A stretch of DNA of 64,000 nt from Moraxella sp. K1664. Its GTDB lineage: Bacteria > Pseudomonadota > Gammaproteobacteria > Pseudomonadales > Moraxellaceae. The stretch covers positions 1,178,001 to 1,242,000 of the forward strand of contig NZ_CP155576.1 of NCBI RefSeq assembly GCF_039693965.1, written 5' to 3'. The notes under the pieces are model-generated. The model made no database searches. It had not been told where the DNA came from and saw nothing but the letters and a program-made list of their open reading frames with translations. Position 1 is the stretch's first letter, and each line of letters opens with the position of its first letter. Position numbers and translations under genes: made by a program. Of the stretch, positions 54,545-63,222 are shown one piece after another.

Positions 54545-56176
54545 ATGACCCATCAAGCCACTTCCGTCAGCATGCCAGCTTCCCGACTTGCCAAGCGTGC
54601 CACTCGCCAAAAAATCACCACCAAAAAACGCCTGCCACTCATCATTCCTGTTCTGTTGTGCCTGATGGCAGGAGCGATGTTCTCATTGTCGCTTGCCCCC
54701 TATAAACTATGGACGATAGCCATACTCTCGCCCATGGTGCTGTATGCTTGTCTGGTGGGCGAAGAGAAGGCGGGGCGTGCGTTTTGGGTGGGGCAGGCGT
54801 ATGGCTTTGGGCTGTGGGCGGTGGGGGCGTTTTGGCTTTATACGTCCATTCATGAGTATGGCAACATCCCGATATGGCTTGCCCTTATCATGATAGCACT
54901 GATGGCATTTATCATGGGGCTGTTCCATGCGGTGATGGCGTGGATGTTTGTGCGTTTTATGGGTCGTCAGCCTTTGGCGTTTGCATCTTTGTGGGTGATA
55001 CAAGAGTGGACAAAGACATGGCTACTGACGGGATTTCCGTGGCTGTTTGTGGGCTATGCTTTTGCCGATTTGGCGTGGATAAGCTCGCTGGCACCGATGT
55101 TTGGCGTATTTGCCATCAGCTTTGTGGCGGTTCTGTTCGGGGCGAGTGTGGTAGAAGTGTTTCGCCAAAAATTAGGGTTTTTGTTCATCAGTGCTTTTTT
55201 GGTGTTGTTTGCCATATTGGTGTGGGTCATTGACCCCAAATGGACGACCCCCACGGGCGAGAGATTGTCCATGTCGCTCGTGCAGGGCAACATCCCCCAA
55301 GATTTAAAATGGCTAACCGAATACCGCCACGAGACCCTAAACATCTACGCCCAGCTGTCAGAGAGTGAATGGGGGCAGGATGTCGTGGTGTGGCCCGAAG
55401 CATCCATTCCCATGTTCCAAGACGAAGCGTGGGCGTTTATCCATGACGTACACACTCATGCTCGCACACAGGGAGCGACATGGGTCATGGGCATTCCTTA
55501 TCGGGACATAGAGCATTATGACCCTGCCGAGCGAGATTATCCACATCTATATAATAGTGTGTTGGCATTGGGTGAGAATAGTGGTGGTCTGTATAAAAAG
55601 CAAAATCTTGTCCCCTTTGGCGAGTACATTCCTTTTGAGGGGATGTTGAATATTTTGCCTGATTTGGCAGGCATGCAGGATGTAGTCAGTTTTAGCCGTG
55701 GCAATGACAACCAAAAGCCATTACTGGTCAAAAATCAGCCCATGGGGCCGGCGGTGTGCTACGAGGTGGCATATCCTGACACCACTCGCAAAAACGCCAA
55801 AGACACCCAATTCCTCCTGACTGTCTCAAATGATGCGTGGTTTGGCACAAGTGCAGGCCCTTTACAGCATCTACAAATGGTGCAAATGCGAAGCATAGAG
55901 ACAGGGCGTTGGTTTGCACGAGCAACCAATACGGGGGTTACGGCATTTATTGATGATAAGGGACGTATCGTCAGTCAAGCGACCCCCTTTGTGCCGACGG
56001 TATTGCGTGGGGATGTGCCGATGATGACAGGGACGACACCTTTTATGCGATGGGGCAGTTACCCGATACTGATATTGTGCTTGTTGCTCATCGGGCTTAG
56101 CTTTGTCGTCAGACGTCAAAACCTTTATGATGCCAGTCATGAACTGTACTATCAAGGCGATGGCGTGCGAGACTGA
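54545..56176 (+). CDS. lnt: Apolipoprotein N-acyltransferase
   Basis: A 543-residue protein from the ATG at 54545 (an in-frame TTG lies at 54533). Basic N-tail, then seven or so membrane helices (~35-225), then the nitrilase domain: catalytic Glu in VVVWPEASIPMF, Lys in GLYKKQNLVPFGEYIPFE, Cys in MGPAVCYEVAYP, plus LTVSNDAWFGTSAGPLQHLQMVQMRSIETGRW. One C-terminal helix. N-acylates lipoproteins at the outer face of the inner membrane. The start has a poor ribosome site. Confidence 0.96.
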   Translation: MTHQATSVSMPASRLAKRATRQKITTKKRLPLIIPVLLCLMAGAMFSLSLAPYKLWTIAILSPMVLYACLVGEEKAGRAFWVGQAYGFGLWAVGAFWLYTSIHEYGNIPIWLALIMIALMAFIMGLFHAVMAWMFVRFMGRQPLAFASLWVIQEWTKTWLLTGFPWLFVGYAFADLAWISSLAPMFGVFAISFVAVLFGASVVEVFRQKLGFLFISAFLVLFAILVWVIDPKWTTPTGERLSMSLVQGNIPQDLKWLTEYRHETLNIYAQLSESEWGQDVVVWPEASIPMFQDEAWAFIHDVHTHARTQGATWVMGIPYRDIEHYDPAERDYPHLYNSVLALGENSGGLYKKQNLVPFGEYIPFEGMLNILPDLAGMQDVVSFSRGNDNQKPLLVKNQPMGPAVCYEVAYPDTTRKNAKDTQFLLTVSNDAWFGTSAGPLQHLQMVQMRSIETGRWFARATNTGVTAFIDDKGRIVSQATPFVPTVLRGDVPMMTGTTPFMRWGSYPILILCLLLIGLSFVVRRQNLYDASHELYYQGDGVRD

Positions 56177-56217
56177 TGACAAAAAATGTAAAAATTACCC
56201 ATAATTTTAATATGGGA

Positions 56218-56248
56218 TTGTACAAAATGGTAGAAATTGGTATATAAT
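56218..56248 (+). promoter_or_regulatory. Promoter of the small membrane protein gene
   Basis: TTGTAC (56218-56223) and TATAAT (56243-56248), 19-base spacing. Upstream of the gene at 56424 with a long AT-rich leader (~170 bases). Confidence 0.5.
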
Positions 56249-56423
56249 AGAGAAAAATTTATGTCTTAAAAATAAAACTCATGTAAGCATTTGATGAGTG
56301 AATTTTAAAAACTGTAAAATTTTAAAAATTTGACATTTAAAACTTTGTAAAGGTTTTAAAAATCGTATCATTAAATGCCCAAACAAACGGTTAAATCAAA
56401 CCCATCAACACGACAGGTGATTT

Positions 56424-56903
56424 ATGGCACACGCACACGACGCTTCTGAAAACAACCCAACCAAAGAAATCATCCATGCTTTGATTGGTGTGGTTCTACT
56501 TTTGGTTCTCATCGGCGGTATTGCCGTTTTTGCATGGCTACGCCCAGCGGGCAACCATGAGCCTGCAGCCGTCTCAGCCACACCCGCAGGCAGAGCCTTA
56601 GACGAACTCATCCAGCAAGAGAACAATCCCACCGATGCCCAAAAGGCAGAAGCCGTGGCAGTAGCGACCGCCCCTGATGCGACCGCAGATACTGCCGCCA
56701 GCGACACCGCCGAACAAGAAGCGGCCGAACAAGTTGCCAACTCAGCAGGCGATGCTCAGACCCCCGTCCAAGAAAAGTCAGCAGAAGATCAACCTGTTGC
56801 CAGTGACGTGGCGACCAGCGATGCACCACATGAGACCACTGCCGAGAGTGTGGCAGGTGATGATGCCCAAACAGCTCCCAGTGAGCAGGAAGTCACCCAG
56901 TAA
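56424..56903 (+). CDS. Small membrane-anchored Ala/Glu-rich protein, unknown
   Basis: A 159-residue protein: short cytoplasmic N-tail (AHAHDASENNPTKE), one TM helix (~18-40, ALIGVVLLLVLIGGIAVFAWL), then a ~115-residue low-complexity Ala/Asp/Glu/Thr/Gln-rich tail likely disordered and periplasmic. The short conserved-looking segment PAGRALDELIQQENNP is the only motif. I do not recognise the family. Monocistronic with its own promoter and terminator. Confidence 0.75.
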   Translation: MAHAHDASENNPTKEIIHALIGVVLLLVLIGGIAVFAWLRPAGNHEPAAVSATPAGRALDELIQQENNPTDAQKAEAVAVATAPDATADTAASDTAEQEAAEQVANSAGDAQTPVQEKSAEDQPVASDVATSDAPHETTAESVAGDDAQTAPSEQEVTQ

Positions 56904-56910
56904 TCTGACA

Positions 56911-56941
56911 AAACCTTATTTATCATTAAATAAGGTTTTTT
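56911..56941 (+). terminator. Terminator of the small membrane protein gene
   Basis: A 12-bp perfect stem, AAACCTTATTTA (56911-56922) and TAAATAAGGTTT (56927-56938), TCAT loop, T-run. Confidence 0.9.
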
Positions 56942-57144
56942 TATGAATCATGATTTTTATGCAAAAAATTGATAAAACAAACCCCAATCCTAGCTTAAAA
57001 TGGTAACTCATTGATTGTTCTATCATTATTTGTTGTGGGGGAAAATTGCAATTTACCCTTGATGAGTTAATTATTTATATAAAATTGAGAATGGGGTTAA
57101 TGTTGCTTGCAAATATCTAAAATCATCATTTTAAGGAAAAAAGC

Positions 57145-58707
57145 ATGGCAAATTCATCGGCAGACACCAACGCAGATGCCCACTTTAAAAAGCTAGACAA
57201 AGCATTTTTAGGACATCCCAAGCCCTTGCAAGGGCTATTTTTTGTGGAGATGTGGGAGCGTTTTTCTTATTATGGCATTCGCCCTTTGCTGGTTTTGTTC
57301 ATGACGACCGCCATCGTCTCGGGTGGTTTTGGTTTTGATGACACGACAGCCGCCGCCATTTATGGGATATTTAGTGGCATGATGTATTTGGTGCCATTGG
57401 CAGGCGGATGGTTGGCTGACAACTGGCTTGGACAGGAGCGTTCACTGTGGTGGGGCTGTATCATCATGGCACTGGGGCATTTGGCGATTGGCATGTCGGC
57501 ATTGCCCATGCTTGGCATGACCATGTTTTTTGTGGGGCTGATTTTATTGGTGCTGGGGACGGGGCTGTTTAAGACGTGTATTGCGGTGATGGTCGGCTCG
57601 CTTTATGATGACAAAGATGACAGGCGAGACTCAGGATTTACCGTTTTTTATATGTCCATCAACCTAGGGGCGATGGTTGCCCCGATAGCCACAGGTTATT
57701 TTGTGGACAAAGGTCAGTGGCACACAGGCTTTACCATCGGTGGGATTGGCATGCTCATTGCGTTGTTGGTGTATCGTTTTGTCGCCAAAAAATACCTGAC
57801 CAAATTTGCAAACAGCAAAGGCATGAGTGTCAGCTGGGATAAGCCCAGTCGCCGTGTGGCTCATGTGGGCAAAGTGGTTTTTGCCTTTTTGGTGGCGTTG
57901 TGTGGGTTGGTGGTGATGGTAAGTACAGGCGTACTAACCATCAATGCCGTGGCGATTCGTGATGCCATGACGTATCTCATCATCGGGGCGTTATTTGCTT
58001 TTTTTGGGTGGGCGTTTTTGTCATCTCGCTTTGTTAAGGCAGAAAAAATGCGTCTGCTTGTCTGCTTTTTTCTCATCGTCGGAGCGTCTTTGTTCTGGTC
58101 AAGTTTTGAACAACAGCCTGCATCATTTAACCTATTTGCCGAGCGTTATACTGACCGCAGTTTGGGCGGTTTTAACATTCCAACGGTGTGGTTTCAGTCG
58201 CTAAACCCCATTTTTATCCTGCTCTTTGCCCCCTTGGTGAGCATGCTGTGGATAAAACTGGGCAAACGCCACAAAAACCCAAATAGCATGACAAAGTTTG
58301 CCCTAGGCATGCTACTGGCGTCGGTTGCTTTTGCCATCATGATTATGGCGAGCAAGATGATTGTGGCGGGCAGTGCCAGCGTGTCCATGATGTGGCTTGT
58401 CTCATCACTGCTTTTTTTGACCATCGCTGAGCTTTGTATCTCGCCTGTGGGCATGTCTAGCATGACCAAACTTGCCCCACAAGGCATGCAAGGGGTGATG
58501 ATGGGGCTGTGGTACACGTCCATCTCGTTGGGCGGACTGATAGGCTCCATCTCAGGTGGCTATGTGTCGGCAGAGACGATAGGGGATTTGCCAAAGCTCT
58601 TTACGGCATTGACGGTCTTTTTGGTGGTCTGTGGGGTACTACTGTTGGTGCTTGCCAAACCCATCACAAACATGCTATCACAGACGGACAAAGATGCCAC
58701 GGTCTAA
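57145..58707 (+). CDS. POT/PTR2-family proton-dependent oligopeptide transporter
   Basis: A 520-residue major facilitator. AAGGA before the ATG. The PTR signature appears as FFVEMWERFSYYGIRPLLVLFM (ExxERFxYY), GGWLADNWLGQERSLWWG, and FTVFYMSINLGAMVAPIATGYF (FYxxINxG). Fourteen hydrophobic segments can be picked out. Symports di- and tripeptides with protons. Monocistronic. Confidence 0.93.
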   Translation: MANSSADTNADAHFKKLDKAFLGHPKPLQGLFFVEMWERFSYYGIRPLLVLFMTTAIVSGGFGFDDTTAAAIYGIFSGMMYLVPLAGGWLADNWLGQERSLWWGCIIMALGHLAIGMSALPMLGMTMFFVGLILLVLGTGLFKTCIAVMVGSLYDDKDDRRDSGFTVFYMSINLGAMVAPIATGYFVDKGQWHTGFTIGGIGMLIALLVYRFVAKKYLTKFANSKGMSVSWDKPSRRVAHVGKVVFAFLVALCGLVVMVSTGVLTINAVAIRDAMTYLIIGALFAFFGWAFLSSRFVKAEKMRLLVCFFLIVGASLFWSSFEQQPASFNLFAERYTDRSLGGFNIPTVWFQSLNPIFILLFAPLVSMLWIKLGKRHKNPNSMTKFALGMLLASVAFAIMIMASKMIVAGSASVSMMWLVSSLLFLTIAELCISPVGMSSMTKLAPQGMQGVMMGLWYTSISLGGLIGSISGGYVSAETIGDLPKLFTALTVFLVVCGVLLLVLAKPITNMLSQTDKDATV

Positions 58708-58789
58708 AAGTCGCCCTTTATCCAAAATGTAGAGCATTTTTTGTCAAAATTTGCTATTATAGTGCTTAATTTTACCCAAATCTCAACTT

Positions 58790-58867
58790 ATGCCAACCCA
58801 TTTGCCAGCCTTGTTGGTCGGGCAGATGACGATATCCCATATTTTGGATGATGTTAGGGCGTGTTGA
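58790..58867 (+). pseudogene. Possible 5' gene remnant cut off at repeat copy B
   Basis: A 25-codon frame (MPTHLPALLVGQMTISHILDDV...) starts 30 bases after an extended -10 TGCTATTAT (58752-58760), and its last codons and stop lie in the left end of the repeat element. It has no good ribosome binding site. It could be the head of a disrupted gene or a chance ORF. Confidence 0.2.
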
Positions 58868-59148
58868 ACATTGATAACATTTTTATAAAACAAGATAAAA
58901 ATTTGACAATTTCAACCAATTTTGCATGAAAAATGGCTATCTGACCACTTAATTTAAAAACTTAATTTAAAAAAGTTAAGTAAAAAACTTAAAAATTTAC
59001 CCGATTAAGTGGTCAGACAAGTTTTTCATAATAAAAACTTGTCTGATAGAAGACTCTCAGCTTTTGTTTTTCCTTGAAAAACGGGAGATTTCCCTGATTT
59101 TTTAAACAGGCATTTTTCATGGCAAATACCAAAGGCAGACACGCCCTA
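58855..59148 (-). mobile_element. Structured TA-flanked repeat element, copy B
   Basis: Ends TAGGGCGTGT (58855-58864) and ACACGCCCTA (59139-59148) are perfect 10-bp inverted repeats, both beginning with TA. The core 58920-59148 is the reverse complement homologue of copy A (38208-38427). The long stem is kept: TCTGACCACTTAAT (58940-58953) with ATTAAGTGGTCAGA (59004-59017). Relative to copy A, a C-G pair has become T-A on both arms. A second stem, ACAAGTTTTT/AAAAACTTGT, and a CCTG/CAGG stem are also retained. No ORF. Confidence 0.75.
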
Positions 59149-59243
59149 GAACTGTCCAAATAAAATAACGCATAAAGTTGAACACGGTGTTTATGTTGGC
59201 ATAATTTTTGCTTATTATTCATGATAAGTAATTGGACTTTTTG

Positions 59244-60821
59244 ATGACTTTTCATAATCTAAAAAAATGCGTGCTTTTTGGGCTAGGACTGATGCCCACC
59301 TTTGTTTTAGCAAATATTAATCCGCTAGACTTGGATGCACTGCTACTTCGTGCCACGCAAACGCACCCCTTGGTCAATGCTGCCAAAGCTGATGAAATGG
59401 CGGCTGCCGAAGGCGTGCGTGCTGCCAAACTGGGCATGTTGCCGACCCCCACGATTAGTACAGGACATGACAAAAACGACGGACTGGTGAGCACTGTTGC
59501 CATTCGTCAGCCACTATGGACGGGCGGGCGATTGACAGCACAGATTAACCAAAGCATGTATGACAATAAAGCCGCCAATGCGTATGTCTTTGAACAGCAA
59601 AACACCGTTGCCAAAAACACCATTGACATCTGGCGGGGTTATATCTATGCCGTTGCCTTGCAGGAGCTGTATGCTGACAGTTTGGCACGCCTAAAAGAGT
59701 TTGAAGCGATGATGGAGCGTCGGGTGGCACAGGGCGTGTCGGCGAAGATTGAGCTGGATTTGGTCAAAAATCGCATTTATCAAGACCAAAACTCCCTACA
59801 AAATGCCATAGAACAAGAGCGGGTCGCTGCCGCCAGACTCTCACAGCTCATCGGCGAAGAGTTGGGCGATAAAAAATACAACATCACCATGAAGTCCTTA
59901 ACGGACTACGCCAAAGCACAGTCGGTAAATTTTGAAACGCAGGTGTTTGGCAATGTGGGTAGTCATCATCCTAGTGTGGTGCGTCAGCATTTTCAAGTAG
60001 AAGCCGCCAAACAAGAAGCAAAAGCCCAAGCGGCAGGACGTTATCCCAACATCTACGCCCAGTATCAACACACCTTTGAGCATGAGAATAACGAAGATGA
60101 TGGCGAGTTTTCGGTGGGCATGTCCTATGATCCAGGGGCGGGTTTTTCATCGCTTGCCCTAACCCGTGCCGCCAATGCCCGTGCCATGAGCCTAACTCAG
60201 ACCCAAGAAGCGACACGGCGAACAGTCATGGAGAGCCTACAAACCCAGTACCAAGAGTTCGTCTCATCAAGAGACAGAGAGCAGTCTATTAAACTTGCCA
60301 TCGATGGGGCAAAACTGGTGGTGGATTCGTATGGTCGTCAGTTCATCGCAGGGCGAAAATCATGGCTAGAAGTGCTAAATGCCGTGCGTGAACACACTCA
60401 GTATGAACAGCAACTGCTAGAAGTCCAAAGCCAAATGGTGGCAAGTTTTTATAAGCTACAAGTGGACTTTGGGGCGATGGATTGGCAGTCAGATTATCAT
60501 GTCATTCATGCACCCGTCAGTGAGTTTCGTCCTTATCGTACGTTTTTGGCATGGCGTGAGACCAATACTCAGTCAGCACCAAAGCTAAGCACCCCAATGG
60601 TTGATGACAGTTTTGTCAATCAGCAGGATTTGTGGATAGAGCCACCCCGCTTGGCAGATGAGATGGGCAATGAGATGGATGAAATCGATGAGATTCATTC
60701 ATCAGATGCTCAGATGGAGCACATCATTGATGGCGAAGGCGTACAAATGGGCGAGCAAATCCAGCCTGTGGATGAACGTCGTTTTCCGACCGCTGATGAC
60801 TTTAAACAAACAAATCAATAA
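59244..60821 (+). CDS. TolC-family outer-membrane channel of a type I secretion system
   Basis: A 525-residue protein from the ATG at 59244 (a TTG at 59232 is in frame). Signal peptide ends about LMPTFVLA-NIN. It has two OEP repeats of the TolC fold: LDALLLRATQTHPLVNAAKADEMAAAEGVRAAKLGMLPTPTIS near the start and FVSSRDREQSIKLAIDGAKLVVDSYGRQFIAGRKSWLEVLNAVREHTQYEQQLLEVQ later, as in LapE/AggA-type proteins. An unusual acidic C-terminal tail of ~90 residues follows, rich in Asp/Glu/Met. It is the first gene of the exporter cluster. Confidence 0.9.
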   Translation: MTFHNLKKCVLFGLGLMPTFVLANINPLDLDALLLRATQTHPLVNAAKADEMAAAEGVRAAKLGMLPTPTISTGHDKNDGLVSTVAIRQPLWTGGRLTAQINQSMYDNKAANAYVFEQQNTVAKNTIDIWRGYIYAVALQELYADSLARLKEFEAMMERRVAQGVSAKIELDLVKNRIYQDQNSLQNAIEQERVAAARLSQLIGEELGDKKYNITMKSLTDYAKAQSVNFETQVFGNVGSHHPSVVRQHFQVEAAKQEAKAQAAGRYPNIYAQYQHTFEHENNEDDGEFSVGMSYDPGAGFSSLALTRAANARAMSLTQTQEATRRTVMESLQTQYQEFVSSRDREQSIKLAIDGAKLVVDSYGRQFIAGRKSWLEVLNAVREHTQYEQQLLEVQSQMVASFYKLQVDFGAMDWQSDYHVIHAPVSEFRPYRTFLAWRETNTQSAPKLSTPMVDDSFVNQQDLWIEPPRLADEMGNEMDEIDEIHSSDAQMEHIIDGEGVQMGEQIQPVDERRFPTADDFKQTNQ

Positions 60822-61000
60822 CTCAATCTTAACCATATAAAAAAACCGTTGTGTTAAACTTATCGTTTGACAGAATTAAGTTGCGGTATGTACTAACATC
60901 GACACATGTGGGTGTATTTTAAACAAAGAGTACCGTGATGGTTTTTACCTATATTTATCAAATATTGTCATGCCAAAGCGTGACAAGCCAAGGATAACTG

Positions 61001-63211
61001 ATGTCGTTAAACCAAACCACTGACAACCCCGACAACCAACAGCTACCAAAACAATACACCAACAATAACGCTTTGGGCGTGGCGGTATTTGAGCTGTTAA
61101 AAGATGTGGGTGTAACTGTGGATAAAAATCGCCTAGATACCGCACTTGGTCGTGTGTCAGGCTTTGATGACCATGAAGAGCGATTGACCCATTTGCTTGA
61201 CATCTTGGGCATCTCTGATGAGCCAGATGTCATGGATGAGCCAGATGCTGCTTATATGCCCCTGCTTGCCCATCATCAAAAGTTGGGTTATGGTCGTATT
61301 GTCCAAAAATACGGTCTCAACTGGATTTTTGAGAGCATCCAAGGGAGAGTGAGTTGTCAGGGCTCGGATTTGGATTTTGTGGCAAAAATTCGTGTCTCGG
61401 ACAAGCTGGTCGCTGAGAAAAAAGTCGGCTTTCACGAACTTTTGATACAAAATCTGACAGAGCATAAGCGTGTTGTAATAGAAGCAGTTGTGGCATCTTT
61501 TATCATCAACCTGCTTGCCCTTGCTGTGTCGCTATTTTCCATGCAGGTCTATGACCGTGTCATTCCAACAAACAGCCAGTACACCTTGATTATCCTAGCA
61601 TCGGGCGTGGGATTGATGATTATTTTTGAAGCGATGATGAAATTTGCTCGCTCCAAAGTCATGGATAAGATGGTTATTGGGGTTGATGAGGTTTTGTCAA
61701 GAAATATCTTTGAGCGATTGTTGGCGGTGTGTGTGGATAAGATGCCAAACTCAGTCGGTTCACTGGCAGCCCAGCTTCGTGGCTATGAACAGGTACGTTC
61801 GTTTTTTACGGCAAGCACGCTGTTTACGCTTGTTGATATTCCGATGAGTATTTTGTTCATCATCTTGATTGCGGTCATCGGCTCGCCCATTGTTGCCATC
61901 ATTCCGCTGATTGCTGCGGTGATTGGCATTGCATTGGGTCTGTCTAGCCGTAAAAAGATTGATAAAATCTCTGCCCAAAACGCCGCCGCATCCTATCTAA
62001 AAACAGGGATTTTGGTGGAGACGGTCGAAGGCATGGAGACCATCAAGGCAGGCTCGGGCAACTGGAAATTCTTATCTAAATGGCTAAATGTAACAGGCGA
62101 GACCATTGATAATGACCTAAAAATGCGTCATGCCAATGACAACCTAAATTATAGCGTACAAATGCTCCAACAAATCAGCTATGTGGGGATTGTCATTACA
62201 GGGGCGTTTGTGGTAATGTCGCAGGGCATGACCATCGGTGGTCTGATTGCTTGTACCATTTTGGGCGGCCGTATTCTTGCTCCCATCATGAACGCCCCAA
62301 ACTTGCTGGTACAGTATTCACACGCAAAAGCCGCCAAAGTCAATATTGAAAGGCTTTTTGCATTAGAACAAGACAATAACAATGTTGCTCATCCGCTTGC
62401 CCCATCTCGCATTCATGGCTGGTATCAGTGCCATAACATGACCTTTAATTATGCAGGCAATGAGCGGAACGCCCTAAATATTGAGCATTTGGACATCAAG
62501 GCAGGCGAGCGTGTGGCAATATTAGGCTCTATCGGCTCTGGCAAATCTACTCTCTTAAAAATCCTATCAGGTCTATACATGCCCACAGGCGGTCATGTAT
62601 TGTTAGATGGGCTGGACATCAGCCACATCAGCCGTGAATCCATGAGTGAGCAGGTGGGCTATCTACAACAAGACCATCGTCTTTTCCAAGGGACGCTCCG
62701 TGAGAATCTGCTCATTGGCATGCCCGCCCCACCTGATGATGTCATCAGACAAGAGTTGCATCGCACGGGGCTTATTCGCTTAGTATCAGGGCATTCTAGT
62801 GGTCTGGATTTGCCCATCAGTGAAGGGGGTAAGGGTCTGTCAGGCGGACAAAAACAGCTGGTTGCTTTCACCCGCTTAGTGCTGACCAAACCATCGGTAT
62901 GGCTACTTGACGAGCCAACGGCATCCATGGACAACATGCAAGAAAATCAGTGTCTACAAGTGCTTGCCCAAGAGCTCCAAGACCCCACCAAGACGCTCAT
63001 CGTCTCAACCCATAAAATGGGACTACTGGCTTTGGTCAATCGTATCATCATCATGGCAGATGGTAAAGTGGTCATGGATGGGCCCAAGCAGGCGGTGTTG
63101 TCACGGCTTATCCAAAACGAGCAAAATGCCAAAGATGCCATGAAAAAAGTAGAGCAGGGCAATGCCACACAAAACATTGGCACCAATCCTAATACGCCCA
63201 AACAACCATAA
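61001..63211 (+). CDS. Type I secretion ABC transporter with degenerate C39-like domain (LapB/LssB type)
   Basis: A 736-residue exporter half-transporter. Residues ~20-150 match the C39-like fold but lack the catalytic Cys of true peptidases, as in LapB/HlyB exporters that keep this domain for substrate docking. Six TM helices (~165-450). ATPase: Walker A ILGSIGSGKSTLLKIL, signature LSGGQKQLVAF, Walker B VWLLDEPTASMD, H-loop IVSTHK. It should move a large RTX or Bap-like protein with a C-terminal signal; no such substrate gene lies in the window. The adaptor gene begins 11 bases later. Confidence 0.93.
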   Translation: MSLNQTTDNPDNQQLPKQYTNNNALGVAVFELLKDVGVTVDKNRLDTALGRVSGFDDHEERLTHLLDILGISDEPDVMDEPDAAYMPLLAHHQKLGYGRIVQKYGLNWIFESIQGRVSCQGSDLDFVAKIRVSDKLVAEKKVGFHELLIQNLTEHKRVVIEAVVASFIINLLALAVSLFSMQVYDRVIPTNSQYTLIILASGVGLMIIFEAMMKFARSKVMDKMVIGVDEVLSRNIFERLLAVCVDKMPNSVGSLAAQLRGYEQVRSFFTASTLFTLVDIPMSILFIILIAVIGSPIVAIIPLIAAVIGIALGLSSRKKIDKISAQNAAASYLKTGILVETVEGMETIKAGSGNWKFLSKWLNVTGETIDNDLKMRHANDNLNYSVQMLQQISYVGIVITGAFVVMSQGMTIGGLIACTILGGRILAPIMNAPNLLVQYSHAKAAKVNIERLFALEQDNNNVAHPLAPSRIHGWYQCHNMTFNYAGNERNALNIEHLDIKAGERVAILGSIGSGKSTLLKILSGLYMPTGGHVLLDGLDISHISRESMSEQVGYLQQDHRLFQGTLRENLLIGMPAPPDDVIRQELHRTGLIRLVSGHSSGLDLPISEGGKGLSGGQKQLVAFTRLVLTKPSVWLLDEPTASMDNMQENQCLQVLAQELQDPTKTLIVSTHKMGLLALVNRIIIMADGKVVMDGPKQAVLSRLIQNEQNAKDAMKKVEQGNATQNIGTNPNTPKQP

Positions 63212-63222
63212 AGGGAGATACT

